Shown piece by piece: positions 27,938-37,432 of a stretch of DNA of 64,000 nucleotides. Numbering within the stretch: position 1 is the stretch's first letter; every line of letters begins with the position of its first letter. The notes beneath the pieces were generated by a model. That model saw only the letters and a list, made by a program, of their open reading frames with translations. It did not search any database and was not told the DNA's origin. Source of the DNA: Pseudescherichia sp031979925 (GTDB taxonomy: Bacteria; Pseudomonadota; Gammaproteobacteria; Enterobacterales; Enterobacteriaceae); assembly GCF_031979925.1 (NCBI RefSeq), contig NZ_DALZFB010000011.1, positions 62,001 to 126,000 on the forward strand, in the 5' to 3' direction. Both the position numbers and the translations under genes were made by a program.

Positions 27938-29248
27938 TTATAGCGCGGTGATGTCGGCGGGTGTAGAGACCAGATGATATACCGGCCAGCTAAAGGTAAA
28001 CCGTGCACCACCTAACTCTCCGGTGTCGCAAACTACCTCTCCATCCATGGCCTGCGCGATAGAGCGCACAATCGCCAATCCCAGGCCGCAGCCGCCGGTG
28101 GCCCGGTCCCGGCTTGGGTCGAGCCGCACAAAAGGTTCAAATATCCGCTCCCGCGCATCCGGCTCAATGCCTGGGCCATCATCTTCAACGATCAGGCTGG
28201 CTCGCGCGCCGTCATGCTGAAGTGCAATCTGCACGGTACTTTCGCTGTAGCGCAGGGCGTTATTCACCAGATTATCGAGCACGCGCTCCATCAGCCGCAT
28301 ATCCAGCGCGCCGTAGTCTGCCTCAGAGCTGGCCGCTAGCGTCAGCGTGCGGGTAGGGTTGAGAGTGGTCACATCATCGATGTAGCTCGCGACCCAGTGG
28401 GGGAGATCCGGCTGCGAGAGATGCAGCTCGTTTTGCGGACGGTCGAGGCGGGCGTAGGTCAGTAACTCCTCAATCAGCGCCTCAAGCTGGCCGATGTCGC
28501 GGTTCAGCGCCAGCCGCTCGGCTTCCGTGAGATTATCGCTCATCTCCAGCCGATAGCGCAGGCGTACCAGCGGGGTGCGCAGCTCGTGGGCAATCCCATC
28601 GATAAGCTGCTTCTTACTGGCAATCAGGGCGTTAATATTATCCGCCATCTGGTTAAAGGCAACGCCAAGGCGCTCGAAGCTCGAGCCACTGGAAAAATGG
28701 ATACGTTCGTTCAGATGTCCATTACCAAAACGTTGGGCGGCGGACTCCAGCCGCAGCATCTCCTGCCAATGAGGACGCATCCAGATAAAGACCGGAAAGG
28801 CGAGGGAGATGGCAATAAAGACCATCAGAATGATATCAAACAGGCGCATCTCGTGAAGGTAGAAGAGATAGGGGATGGGACCTACCGCCAGCACGTAGTG
28901 GCTGCGGGGAATGCGTTGAATAAACGTATATTCCTCGTCCAGCGCCACAATGTCCCCCTCGCGTAGCCGCTGGGTGGTGGCGGCGCTGAGGTGAAACTTA
29001 TTCAGCGGCTCAATGCGCATATCGAAAGAGAGATTGAGATCCATCTCCTTCAGGGTTTTGCTCCACTCGTGAGGCGGGATCTCACGCAGCTCGCTGCGTA
29101 TCAGGTAGAGGGAGCTTTTCATCAGGTCGTCCAGCGACTGCCTGCCTGCCCGTTCGGCGGTGAATTTGTATACCAGCCCGACCAGCATGGTCATCACCAG
29201 AAAGCAGACAAACAGCAGCAGGTAGAACTGGACGAATAGCTTTTTCAT
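27938..29248 (-). CDS. rstB: Sensor histidine kinase RstB
   Basis: RstB is the membrane sensor of the RstBA two-component system. The 436-residue product has two transmembrane helices (residues 5-27 and about 133-152) enclosing a periplasmic sensor domain, a HAMP linker, the phosphoacceptor motif GIAHELRTPLVRLRY (His near residue 222), the N box NLVNNALRYS and the G box DDGPGI. In E. coli it directly follows rstA. Here a 450-codon gene and about 1.7 kb separate the two, so co-transcription with rstA is uncertain. Confidence 0.96.
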   Translation of the reverse strand: MKKLFVQFYLLLFVCFLVMTMLVGLVYKFTAERAGRQSLDDLMKSSLYLIRSELREIPPHEWSKTLKEMDLNLSFDMRIEPLNKFHLSAATTQRLREGDIVALDEEYTFIQRIPRSHYVLAVGPIPYLFYLHEMRLFDIILMVFIAISLAFPVFIWMRPHWQEMLRLESAAQRFGNGHLNERIHFSSGSSFERLGVAFNQMADNINALIASKKQLIDGIAHELRTPLVRLRYRLEMSDNLTEAERLALNRDIGQLEALIEELLTYARLDRPQNELHLSQPDLPHWVASYIDDVTTLNPTRTLTLAASSEADYGALDMRLMERVLDNLVNNALRYSESTVQIALQHDGARASLIVEDDGPGIEPDARERIFEPFVRLDPSRDRATGGCGLGLAIVRSIAQAMDGEVVCDTGELGGARFTFSWPVYHLVSTPADITAL

Positions 29249-29438
29249 GGAAAGTTACCGGACGTTCAATGTGTTAGCAACTGCGAACGCCCTTCTGGGG
29301 ATACCGGAAGGACGCCGCTGTATCAGCTAATACGATGGTTTAAAAATGCTATCTGACCACTATCAAATGCGTTTATCCGCGCAGAATACACCGTATAAAT
29401 CATTTCTGCATTCTCATAGCCTTTCTTACTGGCGCTTA

Positions 29439-30791
29439 TCATGCTGCGACACCGGAGCCAGTGAGATCGACATACCAAACACCTTCGCCTTTAGTGATAG
29501 AGGTAATAGACCAATCGGCAGGGGCGTCAGGACCAAGGGAGAGTAATAGCTTATCTCTGGAAGCCGAGTTTATGAGAAGCGTTGTTTCCCCATTCCAGAT
29601 AGCGGTAGAGCCATCGGCACTTAAGGTTCCGTAACGCAAAACGCACTCATTATAATCTGTCTCAAACTCACCAATGACGCATAATAGGCTTTCTTGCAGT
29701 GCAGCAGGGTTCTCAGAGCAAAACGAAGTATATTCCACTGCTGGTTTAACAGTGAACAACGCAGTGGTAAAACTACTTTCAAAAACAAAATCTTTCCAGT
29801 CTGAAGCGCTATCAACATTATTAAGTCGCACGAAGACGGGAATTACCTCTTCACGATAAATGCAACTAGCGTCTGACGAGCTGTCGTTATCAAACACAGC
29901 AAAAAGGGAGGATAACGAGCTTATTGCTGCATAGCTTCGATACTGATTAAAATCATACCCGTCTCCTCCTTTTGGATAATCTGTCCACAGCCATGCCGTT
30001 TTGCAATTAAAAGTGGTTACAATTTCCATTGATTTATATTTCAAATGACCCTCGACACCTTTCATTTTAAACAGCTGTGCGGAAGTTAATACTGCATTAT
30101 CTCCTCGATAGTCCTCTATTGAATGTAATAAACAGTGGCTTAATAAGGGAGCTAAAGTTGTATGAATAATAAAATGGTTTTCATCCATTTTTTCTATTGC
30201 AATGCTAAGTTGATCCTTTTCTGTGAAAACGACGCTAATATTGTTATCTTCAGATGAATAATGAATAATGACGGAAGCAACGATACCATACGTAAGTTGA
30301 TCTTCTGCCACGAAATGCTGAGAGTTAGTTTTAGTCCAAACAGTGACCTCTGCTGTTGTTTTTTCCGAGTTTAATATTGCGATCGTGCACAAGGTACGGT
30401 CGGTAGTGTAGTTCTCATAACATCGACTTAATACACCCGGCAGAGAAGGTTCACACGTCACGAATGACCTAAAACCGCGCAAATCCTGGTGTACATCGAG
30501 ATTGACAATAACATCGTTTGCATTAAGGTTGATTACATCAACTGACTCTGCGTAACTGCGCATATGTAATGCGTCAGCAAAATTGCTTATATCTTCACTG
30601 GAAAAATACTCTTCGTAATCTATCGGGGAGAAGATTTCATACCATGTTCCGAACATTAATTTGTTGCCATTAAGTTGTGCTGACTGATAGGTCCATCCTT
30701 CTGTGGTATAAACACGCATAACCTCATGTGGTGATAGCGAAATCTGTTCGCCCTGGAAATCTGGTAGCGTATATAAAGTAATATTAGACAT
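29439..30791 (-). CDS. Orphan protein with beta/gamma-crystallin-like N-terminus
   Basis: A 450-residue protein inserted between rstA and rstB on the same strand. Residues 3-90 resemble a bacterial beta/gamma-crystallin domain: NITLYTLPDFQGEQISLS, then W-x-YQSAQLN, then LMFGTWYEIFSP and a closing YAESVDVINLN. Such domains often bind calcium. The remaining 360 residues match no family I know; they are rich in beta-strand patterns, Ser, Thr and acidic residues, and hold about ten cysteines. No signal peptide or membrane span is seen. The gene is visibly AT-richer than rstA and rstB, suggesting transfer. A good GGTAG-type ribosome site is lacking; the start ATG is at 30791. Confidence 0.75.
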   Translation of the reverse strand: MSNITLYTLPDFQGEQISLSPHEVMRVYTTEGWTYQSAQLNGNKLMFGTWYEIFSPIDYEEYFSSEDISNFADALHMRSYAESVDVINLNANDVIVNLDVHQDLRGFRSFVTCEPSLPGVLSRCYENYTTDRTLCTIAILNSEKTTAEVTVWTKTNSQHFVAEDQLTYGIVASVIIHYSSEDNNISVVFTEKDQLSIAIEKMDENHFIIHTTLAPLLSHCLLHSIEDYRGDNAVLTSAQLFKMKGVEGHLKYKSMEIVTTFNCKTAWLWTDYPKGGDGYDFNQYRSYAAISSLSSLFAVFDNDSSSDASCIYREEVIPVFVRLNNVDSASDWKDFVFESSFTTALFTVKPAVEYTSFCSENPAALQESLLCVIGEFETDYNECVLRYGTLSADGSTAIWNGETTLLINSASRDKLLLSLGPDAPADWSITSITKGEGVWYVDLTGSGVAA

Positions 30792-30870
30792 AATATAATC
30801 TCTCGTTTAAATGAATTGGCTTGTTTTCCTGTTTAATCAGGACATAATCGATTCTAAAGAGAGATTAATA

Positions 30871-30905
30871 ACGCATGGTTCTTTTTTTAATAGGAACCAT
30901 GCGTT
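30871..30905 (+). terminator. Hairpin with plus-strand U-tract between rstA and the orphan gene
   Basis: ACGCATGGTTC and GAACCATGCGT form a perfect 11-bp stem; on the plus strand it is followed by TTTTTCC, on the minus strand by no T-run. It therefore looks like an intrinsic terminator for plus-strand transcription, although the flanking genes read on the minus strand. It may instead act as a stable structure at the 3' end of rstA mRNA. Confidence 0.6.
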
Positions 30906-30966
30906 TTTCCATCAATATCAATTCACACGCAGCGACTCAAATTCGGTCGAGCAACTTTTTCATTCA

Positions 30967-31680
30967 TTAGTTATCCCACGCGTGCGGGGCAAACAGATAG
31001 CCCTTGTTACGCACGGTCTTGATCCGGTAAGGCTCGGTGGCGCTATCCAGCAGCTTCTTGCGCAGGCGCGATATTGCCACGTCAACGCTGCGATCCAGTC
31101 CGTCGTAGCTTACCCCGCGCAGGTTTTTCAACAGCGCATCGCGGTCCATGATCTGCCCGGCGTGGGTAGCCAGCTCCCAGAGCAGGTCAAAATCGGCGGT
31201 GGAGAGGGCCACCGGATTGTTGGCTAACAGCACCTGGCGGTTGACGGGATCGATAGACAACGTGCCAAAGCGCAGCGCGTTGTGTGGAGTCAGCGATGCG
31301 GCAGCGGGGCGCGTGGCCCCGGAACTCTGGCGCAGATGGAGGCGCAGGCGAGCCAGCAGCACGGCAGGTGGGGTAGTTTTCAGAATGTAGTCGCTGGCTC
31401 CCATCTCAAGAGAGAGAATGTGATTCATATCGCTATCAAGGGAGGTGAGGAGCACAATAGGACCTTGCCACTGACCGTGTAGATCGCGACAGAGCGTCAT
31501 ACCATCCTTGCCGGGAAGCATAATATCGAGCAGCACAAGCTCAGGCTTTTCACGCAGGATAGTCTCTTCGGCGCGATCGCCCCGCGTCTCCAGAACTACC
31601 TCAATATCGTGCTTGCCAAGGTAGGCAGCAATCAGCGTACCCACTTCCGGGTCGTCTTCTACAAAAACGATCTTATTCAT
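30967..31680 (-). CDS. rstA: Response regulator RstA
   Basis: RstA is the OmpR/PhoB-family response regulator partnered by RstB; in E. coli it is under PhoP control and regulates asr and csgD among others. The 237-residue product has the acidic pocket EDD (residues 8-10), the phosphoacceptor Asp52 in LLDIMLPGKDG and the C-terminal winged helix ending GYLFAPHAWDN. A candidate PhoP box lies 57-71 bases upstream. The downstream neighbour is the orphan gene, not rstB. Confidence 0.96.
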   Translation of the reverse strand: MNKIVFVEDDPEVGTLIAAYLGKHDIEVVLETRGDRAEETILREKPELVLLDIMLPGKDGMTLCRDLHGQWQGPIVLLTSLDSDMNHILSLEMGASDYILKTTPPAVLLARLRLHLRQSSGATRPAAASLTPHNALRFGTLSIDPVNRQVLLANNPVALSTADFDLLWELATHAGQIMDRDALLKNLRGVSYDGLDRSVDVAISRLRKKLLDSATEPYRIKTVRNKGYLFAPHAWDN

Positions 31681-31736
31681 AGGTCATCATAAGGGGCAAA
31701 AACGCCAACATACACCGCCTTGCCGGACGCTTCCAT

Positions 31737-31751
31737 TAATCTTTCATAAAC
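31737..31751 (-). promoter_or_regulatory. Candidate PhoP box upstream of rstA
   Basis: On the minus strand the sequence is GTTTA-TGAAA-GATTA, a direct repeat with one mismatch to the PhoP consensus GTTTA-N5-GTTTA, about 57 bases before the rstA ATG. E. coli rstA is a known PhoP target. The match is by eye. Confidence 0.55.
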
Positions 31752-31806
31752 GGCGGTGCTTCCGTTATGCTGGTTGCTTTATTTTGTAAAGAGTCAGGGA
31801 AAAATC

Positions 31807-32142
31807 ATGGGGTTGGTGGTTAAAGCGGCGATTGGCGCGCTGGTAGTCTTACTGATTGGCGTGTTAGCGAAAACAAAAAATTACTATATTGCCGGGCTAA
31901 TCCCGCTGTTTCCTACCTTTGCGCTGATAGCGCACTATATCGTCGCTTCCGAGCGCGGTATCGAGGCGCTGCGCACCACCATCGTGTTTGGCATGTGGGC
32001 TATTATTCCCTACTTTTTATACCTGCTGTCGCTCTGGTACTTCACTGCCTCAATGCGGCTGCCGCTGGCGCTGGGGGGGGCGGTACTCTGCTGGAGCCTC
32101 AGCGCCTGGCTGCTTATCTACTGCTGGAGCCGCTTCCACTAG
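31807..32142 (+). CDS. ydgC: GlpM-family inner-membrane protein YdgC
   Basis: A 111-residue four-helix membrane protein, orthologue of E. coli YdgC (MGLVVKAAIGALVVLLIGVL start; AKTKNYYIAGLIPLFPTFAL core). Members of the GlpM family are linked to alginate production in Pseudomonas, but the role in enterobacteria is unknown. The start at 31807 follows a CAGGGAAAAATC site. It ends overlapping the convergent folM stop by four bases and is divergent from rstA. Confidence 0.92.
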   Translation: MGLVVKAAIGALVVLLIGVLAKTKNYYIAGLIPLFPTFALIAHYIVASERGIEALRTTIVFGMWAIIPYFLYLLSLWYFTASMRLPLALGGAVLCWSLSAWLLIYCWSRFH

Positions 32143-32861
32143 CGCAGCGGACGACCGCCGTCGAGCGCAAAGCTGCGGCCGGTCACGAACCGGCTGGTAA
32201 GGAGGTAGTCGATCAGATCGATTACCTCTTTCTCGCCGGGGGCAATTTTCATCAGCGACTTATTCAGGGCCTTCTGCCGATATTCAGCGTCATCCCCTTC
32301 ATTGAACAGAATCAGCGACGGGGCGATCGAGTTTACTTTTACCTCTGGAGCCAGCTTGCGGGCAAACGAGCGGGTCATATTATCCAGCGCCGCCTTGCTG
32401 GCTGCATAGGCGATATGCTTATCGCTGCCGCGTTCAACGACGTAGTCGGTAAAGTGGATAATGTCTCCGCCAGAGTGACCGTGGCCGCGCAGCAGGCTTT
32501 CCAGGGCATGATTCAGCAGATAAGGAGCATGGACGTGGATCTGCATCATCGAGCAGAGCACCTCGGTGATCGGCGTGCCTGGCTTCTCCGGCACCCAGGC
32601 ACCGGCATTGTGGATAATTCCCCGCAGCCCGCGGGTGAGAGATTTCACCTGATCGGCAAAGGCGAGGATACCCTCATCGTGACAGAAATCCGCCTGGATG
32701 CAGACTGCGCCTGCCTCCTGTAAAACGTCAATCGCCGGGTAGGGCGTGCGGTAGCTAACAATAACCGGCTGCTGCTGGTTGAGAAAATGGTGGGCAATGG
32801 CTAGGCCAATACGGCGGCCGCCGCCGGTGATCAGAATCGGGCAGGGGTCGTTTTTTCCCAT
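32139..32861 (-). CDS. folM: Dihydromonapterin reductase FolM
   Basis: FolM is a short-chain dehydrogenase that reduces dihydromonapterin to tetrahydromonapterin with NADPH and has weak dihydrofolate reductase activity. The 240-residue product has TGGGRRIG at the cofactor site (about residues 12-19), the HNAG motif and the YAASKAAL catalytic motif. RRIG after the glycines suits NADP. It lies 33 bases downstream of ydgI on the same strand. Confidence 0.93.
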   Translation of the reverse strand: MGKNDPCPILITGGGRRIGLAIAHHFLNQQQPVIVSYRTPYPAIDVLQEAGAVCIQADFCHDEGILAFADQVKSLTRGLRGIIHNAGAWVPEKPGTPITEVLCSMMQIHVHAPYLLNHALESLLRGHGHSGGDIIHFTDYVVERGSDKHIAYAASKAALDNMTRSFARKLAPEVKVNSIAPSLILFNEGDDAEYRQKALNKSLMKIAPGEKEVIDLIDYLLTSRFVTGRSFALDGGRPLR

Positions 32862-32894
32862 CGTAATCTCCTTGGTTTACAGCGTAGGGCAGCG

Positions 32895-34280
32895 TTACTG
32901 CCCCATCAATATCCAGGTCGCCGGAAGAGCAGCAATGAGCAGCAGACCCATTAGCACCTTTTCGTGACGTTGTAACAAATCGCGCTGCTGATGGGTGCGG
33001 CGTGCATAGAGAAAGACCAGCAGGCCTGGTGCATAGAGCACTACCGAAAGCAGCAGATGCATTGGCCCGGAGGCATAAAGTAACCAGAGGCCATAGATGC
33101 AGGCACCAATACCCGTTGCCTGATGCAGCGGACGCTGGGCCACTTTTAACAGATAGGCACCCACCAGAAAGTAAGGTACCAGAATCATCTCGGATGCGAT
33201 GGTTAAAAGCGTATTGTAATCTGAACCTGTGAGCCAGATCAAAATCAGGCAGATCTGCACGCTAGCGTTAGTAAGCCAAAGCGACGCCGACGGGGCGTTG
33301 TTCTCATTCTGACGGGCAAAAATACGCGGGAAGGCTTTGTATTTGGCCGCCAGCAGAGGCACCTCTGCCGCCATAATAGTCCAGCTCAGGTAAGCGCCGC
33401 AAACAGAGACGATCAGCCCGGCAGCAATGATCACCTCACCCCAGGAGCCCATCATATCTACCATCAACCCGGCCATAGAGGGGTTGCGCATCTCCGCCAG
33501 CTGCGGACGCGGGACTACACCCAGCGACAGCAGGGTGACCAGCAGATAGACCGTCAGAGCGGCGATTACCGCCATCAGCGTAGCCCGGCCTACGTCCTGC
33601 TTGTTGCGCGCCCGTGCGGATACGACCACCGCACCCTCGACGCCAATGAAGACCCACAGGGTGATGAGCATGGTGTTTTTTACCTGCTCCCAGACCGGTA
33701 CGCCAAGCTCTACTCCGGTAAAATCAAGGCTAAACCTGTCGGCGTTAAAGGCTAGCCCGGCCAGCACAACAAACAGACCCAGCGGCACCAGCTTGGCCAT
33801 CGTCGCCGCCAGGTTGATGCTCGCCGCAGTTTGCACCCCGCGCAGCACCAGCCAGTGAACGATCCACAGCAGGCATGACGCGCCAACGATAGATTGCCAG
33901 GTATTGCCGTCGCCAAACAGGCGCAGCGCTGGCGTATCGGTGAAGAAGCTCAGCGCCGAGAAGACGATAACCAGATAGGAGACGTTGGCGATCACTGCGC
34001 AGAGCCAGTAGCCCCAGGCGGAGCAGAAACCAATCAGCTCGCCGAAACCTTCCCGGGCATAGGTAAATATTCCGCCGTCGAGATCGGGGCGCAGACGGGT
34101 CAGCAGCAGCATAGCGAAGGCCAGCAGCAGAATGCCTACCCCGGTAATGGCCCAGCCGATCATTAACGCGGCAGGGCTGGCGACGGCCGCCATATTCTGC
34201 GGCAGGCTGAATACGCCTGCACCCAGCATTGAACTTAAAACAAGCGCAGTCAGCGCGCTCAGGCCAAGTTTCTTTTCCAT
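32895..34280 (-). CDS. ydgI: APC-family amino acid antiporter YdgI
   Basis: A 461-residue, 12-helix member of the basic amino acid/polyamine antiporter group (ArcD-like), orthologue of E. coli YdgI. The helix 1 motif LSSMLGAGVFSLPQNMA and the WVFIGVEGAVVVSARA segment are typical. Arginine:ornithine exchange is the family prediction; the true substrate is unknown. The start at 34280 (MEKKLGLSAL) is favoured because AGGA lies five bases upstream; an ATG two codons earlier overlaps that site. Confidence 0.93.
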   Translation of the reverse strand: MEKKLGLSALTALVLSSMLGAGVFSLPQNMAAVASPAALMIGWAITGVGILLLAFAMLLLTRLRPDLDGGIFTYAREGFGELIGFCSAWGYWLCAVIANVSYLVIVFSALSFFTDTPALRLFGDGNTWQSIVGASCLLWIVHWLVLRGVQTAASINLAATMAKLVPLGLFVVLAGLAFNADRFSLDFTGVELGVPVWEQVKNTMLITLWVFIGVEGAVVVSARARNKQDVGRATLMAVIAALTVYLLVTLLSLGVVPRPQLAEMRNPSMAGLMVDMMGSWGEVIIAAGLIVSVCGAYLSWTIMAAEVPLLAAKYKAFPRIFARQNENNAPSASLWLTNASVQICLILIWLTGSDYNTLLTIASEMILVPYFLVGAYLLKVAQRPLHQATGIGACIYGLWLLYASGPMHLLLSVVLYAPGLLVFLYARRTHQQRDLLQRHEKVLMGLLLIAALPATWILMGQ

Positions 34281-34425
34281 TGGCATCCTGTTAAAAAAAC
34301 AACAAATCCAGAATAATTATTTCGCCGGAGCGCATAAATAGCGTGGATCATACTAAGGCGCGGGATTTTACGTAGTGGAAGATGTGCATGCAATGATGTA
34401 TGGCAGAAATTTGCAGAAATGCGAG

Positions 34426-34451
34426 AAAAAGGCGGCTTCAGCCGCCTTTTG
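34426..34451 (-). terminator. Terminator of ydgH
   Basis: AAAAGGCGGC and GCCGCCTTTT form a perfect stem with a four-base loop. On the minus strand it is followed by TTTTT, six bases after the ydgH stop. Confidence 0.9.
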
Positions 34452-34456
34452 GAGAA

Positions 34457-35401
34457 TTATCTGTAGAGGTCAGCGCTAATGGTGAGGTTGTTGCCGCGTT
34501 CCTGCCACTGACGCGTAATATGATAATATTTCGCGCCTTTTTTAGCGGCCCGTTTTGCCACCTGGTAAGAGACTTCGGTCCCATTGCCGTAGTTGCCAGT
34601 GAACTTAATGCTATCGAATGGCACCATCTGCGCAGCGGTAATTTTATTCACCTCTTCAACTTTAGTACCGTCCGGCAAGGTGACGGTGTAACGTCCACCC
34701 TTCGAGGTTTGTGTTTCGAAGAAGCGGCCCACTTCCGCACTCGGTGCGGCGCTGGTGGCAATGCCAGGGATCTCAACTTTCTTCGCCTCTTCACCGCCTT
34801 TCGCCAGCGCGGCGCGGCCTGATTCAGAATCAGCGGGGATCGCATCCGGGCTCTGCAGCACGCGCTTCTTCGCATCGGCTTTATAGATATAGGCGGTAAT
34901 ACGTTGGTTACCACCGTCGTTAGCATCAACCTGGCGCACGATATAGAACGACGCAGCACCTTTCGCTTTCGCTGCTTTAGTGATAGCGGCGTTGACGTCA
35001 GGCTGGCTGCGGTAGAAGCCCTGTACGGTCACGGTATCAAACGGCTCCAGCTGAACGGCCTGCTCTTTTGGCAGCTCGGTCACGCCGTTGATCACTCGGT
35101 TTTGCGGTACGTCTGCTTTAGCCGCATCATTTTTATAGAGATCGGCCGTTACACGCCAGTTACCGCTGTTGCCTACATCGGAGGTATCAACCACGAAGAA
35201 AGCGTCTGCGCCCTCTTTATCGGCGCGGTTGGAGACGGCGGCGACAGCGTCACCAATGGCGGTAAAGCGGCCGGTTACGACGACGCGGTCGTAGGGTTTT
35301 ACCGCTTCCGCTTGCTCCGGCGTCAACTCGGTTGCGGCATGAGCCGACAGGGCCGTTGCCGACAGGAGTGCGGATGCCAGGAGGGTGTTCTTAAGCTTCA
35401 T
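34457..35401 (-). CDS. ydgH: DUF1471 triple-repeat periplasmic protein YdgH
   Basis: YdgH (314 residues, equal to E. coli) has a signal peptide (MKLKNTLLASALLSATALSA, cleavage after HAA) and three tandem DUF1471/BhsA-like domains, starting near residues 30, 110 and 245, each with the V-V-T-G-x-F/Y and F-x-D-T/S-I/V pattern. Smaller family members are induced by stress and affect biofilm. It is reported to influence lipid homeostasis in E. coli envelope genetics; here only family membership is visible. It is divergent from pntA. Confidence 0.93.
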   Translation of the reverse strand: MKLKNTLLASALLSATALSAHAATELTPEQAEAVKPYDRVVVTGRFTAIGDAVAAVSNRADKEGADAFFVVDTSDVGNSGNWRVTADLYKNDAAKADVPQNRVINGVTELPKEQAVQLEPFDTVTVQGFYRSQPDVNAAITKAAKAKGAASFYIVRQVDANDGGNQRITAYIYKADAKKRVLQSPDAIPADSESGRAALAKGGEEAKKVEIPGIATSAAPSAEVGRFFETQTSKGGRYTVTLPDGTKVEEVNKITAAQMVPFDSIKFTGNYGNGTEVSYQVAKRAAKKGAKYYHITRQWQERGNNLTISADLYR

Positions 35402-35892
35402 AAAAATAGTCCTTCGCCTTGCGCAAACCAGATACTGGTATTAGAGATGTCTTGAAAACGTGGGTGATTATTGCATTTTAATCTTGTGACTGTCTGCGAG
35501 ATTTTTCACCGCCTGCACCCGCGAGGCGATGGGCAGGCATAACAAAACGCGATATGTTGAAAAAACAGGCTCTTGACCAGAAAAAGCGATTAAGCATATG
35601 ACTTTTTTAAGTTAATACCTTGTTAAAATACGGATCTGGCCCGGCGATAAATCATGTTTTGCCGCCTCGTATAAGCGGAATATGGGGCCGTTGCTATTAT
35701 TTAAAGTTAAATTGGGCTGTTTATACCCGTGCTGGCTCAATTTTCCCTAATAAAACCTTAATTTCTGAATTGTTGCGGTAGATCACAAGCGTTATTTTCA
35801 GTAGGTTATAGAAAGTTTGTTACGGTTTTATTTTTTGATACCTGTGAAAAAAACTGACAAACCATCATTCAAAACCGATGGAAGGGAAAACT
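35402..35892. other. Long ydgH-pntA intergenic region
   Basis: This 491-base AT-rich region separates the divergent ydgH and pntA genes. No open frame with a ribosome site and no intrinsic terminator was seen. It must hold both promoters; an A/T-rich stretch and a near-consensus TTGATA lie within 60 bases of pntA. The size would accommodate a small RNA, but no known one was recognised. Confidence 0.5.
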
Positions 35893-37422
35893 ATGCGTAT
35901 TGGTATACCAAAAGAGCGGTTGGCCAATGAGACCCGCGTGGCAGCGACACCGAAAACGGTCGAGCAGCTGCTGAAGCTGGGTTTCACCGTCGCGGTCGAA
36001 AGCGACGCGGGCAAGTTAGCAAGCTTCGATGACCATGCCTTTACCGAGGCGGGTGCCGAGGTTGTCGATGGTAGTGCTATCTGGCAATCAGACATCATTC
36101 TTAAGGTGAACGCGCCTGGCGACGACGAGATTGAACGCCTTAATCCGGGCACTACGCTGGTCAGCTTTATCTGGCCCGCACAGAACCCGCAGCTGCTTGA
36201 GAAGCTCGCTGCACGTAACGTAACGGTAATGGCAATGGACTCCGTGCCGCGTATCTCCCGCGCCCAGTCCCTTGATGCTCTCAGCTCGATGGCGAACATT
36301 GCTGGCTACCGTGCCATTGTAGAGGCTGCTCACGAGTTTGGTCGCTTCTTTACCGGGCAGATCACCGCCGCCGGGAAAGTGCCACCGGCAAAAGTGATGG
36401 TCATTGGTGCTGGTGTTGCCGGTCTTGCCGCAATTGGCGCAGCCAACAGCCTCGGCGCTATTGTGCGCGCCTTTGATACCCGTCCGGAAGTGAAAGAGCA
36501 GGTTCAGAGCATGGGCGCTGAGTTCCTCGAGCTGGATTTCAAAGAAGAAGCGGGCAGCGGCGACGGCTACGCCAAGGTGATGTCCGAAGCGTTTATCAAA
36601 GCCGAGATGGCGCTCTTCGCCGCTCAGGCAAAAGAGGTGGACATCATTGTGACCACCGCGCTAATCCCTGGCAAACCGGCACCGACGCTGATCACCCGTG
36701 AGATGGTGGACTCCATGAAGCCTGGCAGCGTGATTGTCGATCTGGCAGCGCAAAACGGCGGCAACTGCGAATACACCGTGCCTAACGAGATCTTCACCAC
36801 CGCCAACGGTGTTAAGGTGATTGGTTACACCGACCTGCCGGGTCGCCTGCCGACCCAGTCCTCCCAGCTCTACGGCACTAACCTGGTTAACCTACTGAAG
36901 CTGTTGTGCAAAGAGAAAGATGGCAACGTCACCGTTGATTTTGACGACGTGGTGGTGCGCGGCGTCACGGTGATCCGCGACGGCGAAACCACCTGGCCTG
37001 CGCCGCCTATTCAGGTCTCTGCCCAGCCGCAGGCGGCCAAAAAAGCTGCCCCAGCGCCTGAGGCACCTAAGGCTCCCGCTTCGCCGTGGCGTAAATATGC
37101 CCTGATGGCGCTGGTGATTATCCTCTTCGGGTGGCTGGCGGATGTCGCACCGAAAGAGTTCCTTGGTCACTTTACCGTCTTCGCACTGGCCTGTGTGGTG
37201 GGTTACTACGTGGTGTGGAACGTCTCCCATGCGCTGCATACGCCGCTAATGTCGGTCACTAATGCCATCTCGGGCATTATCGTTGTCGGTGCACTGTTGC
37301 AAATCGGTCACGGCGGCTGGATAAGCTTCCTGAGCTTTATTGCCGTTCTGATTGCCAGTATCAATATTTTCGGTGGTTTCACCGTCACTCAGCGCATGCT
37401 GAAAATGTTCCGGAAGAACTAA
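35893..37422 (+). CDS. pntA: Proton-translocating transhydrogenase subunit alpha
   Basis: PntA with PntB transfers hydride between NADH and NADP+ coupled to proton entry across the inner membrane, the main aerobic NADPH source alongside the pentose pathway. The 509-residue product has the soluble NAD-binding domain I (VMVIGAGVAGLAAIGAANSL near residue 166-185; RQDSLDAL-equivalent RAQSLDALSSMANIAGYRA) and four C-terminal transmembrane helices after a Pro-Ala linker. The start MRIGIPKERL follows GAAGGGAAAAC. pntB begins ten bases after its stop. Confidence 0.97.
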   Translation: MRIGIPKERLANETRVAATPKTVEQLLKLGFTVAVESDAGKLASFDDHAFTEAGAEVVDGSAIWQSDIILKVNAPGDDEIERLNPGTTLVSFIWPAQNPQLLEKLAARNVTVMAMDSVPRISRAQSLDALSSMANIAGYRAIVEAAHEFGRFFTGQITAAGKVPPAKVMVIGAGVAGLAAIGAANSLGAIVRAFDTRPEVKEQVQSMGAEFLELDFKEEAGSGDGYAKVMSEAFIKAEMALFAAQAKEVDIIVTTALIPGKPAPTLITREMVDSMKPGSVIVDLAAQNGGNCEYTVPNEIFTTANGVKVIGYTDLPGRLPTQSSQLYGTNLVNLLKLLCKEKDGNVTVDFDDVVVRGVTVIRDGETTWPAPPIQVSAQPQAAKKAAPAPEAPKAPASPWRKYALMALVIILFGWLADVAPKEFLGHFTVFALACVVGYYVVWNVSHALHTPLMSVTNAISGIIVVGALLQIGHGGWISFLSFIAVLIASINIFGGFTVTQRMLKMFRKN

Positions 37423-37432
37423 GGGGTAGCAC

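Noticed and set aside
32966..32981. Possible second Ter site (GTTGTAAC core) within ydgI
   Set aside because: Only the central GTTGTAAC is shared; the flanking AG-N-AT and TAA bases of the Ter consensus do not match, and it is inside a coding sequence.
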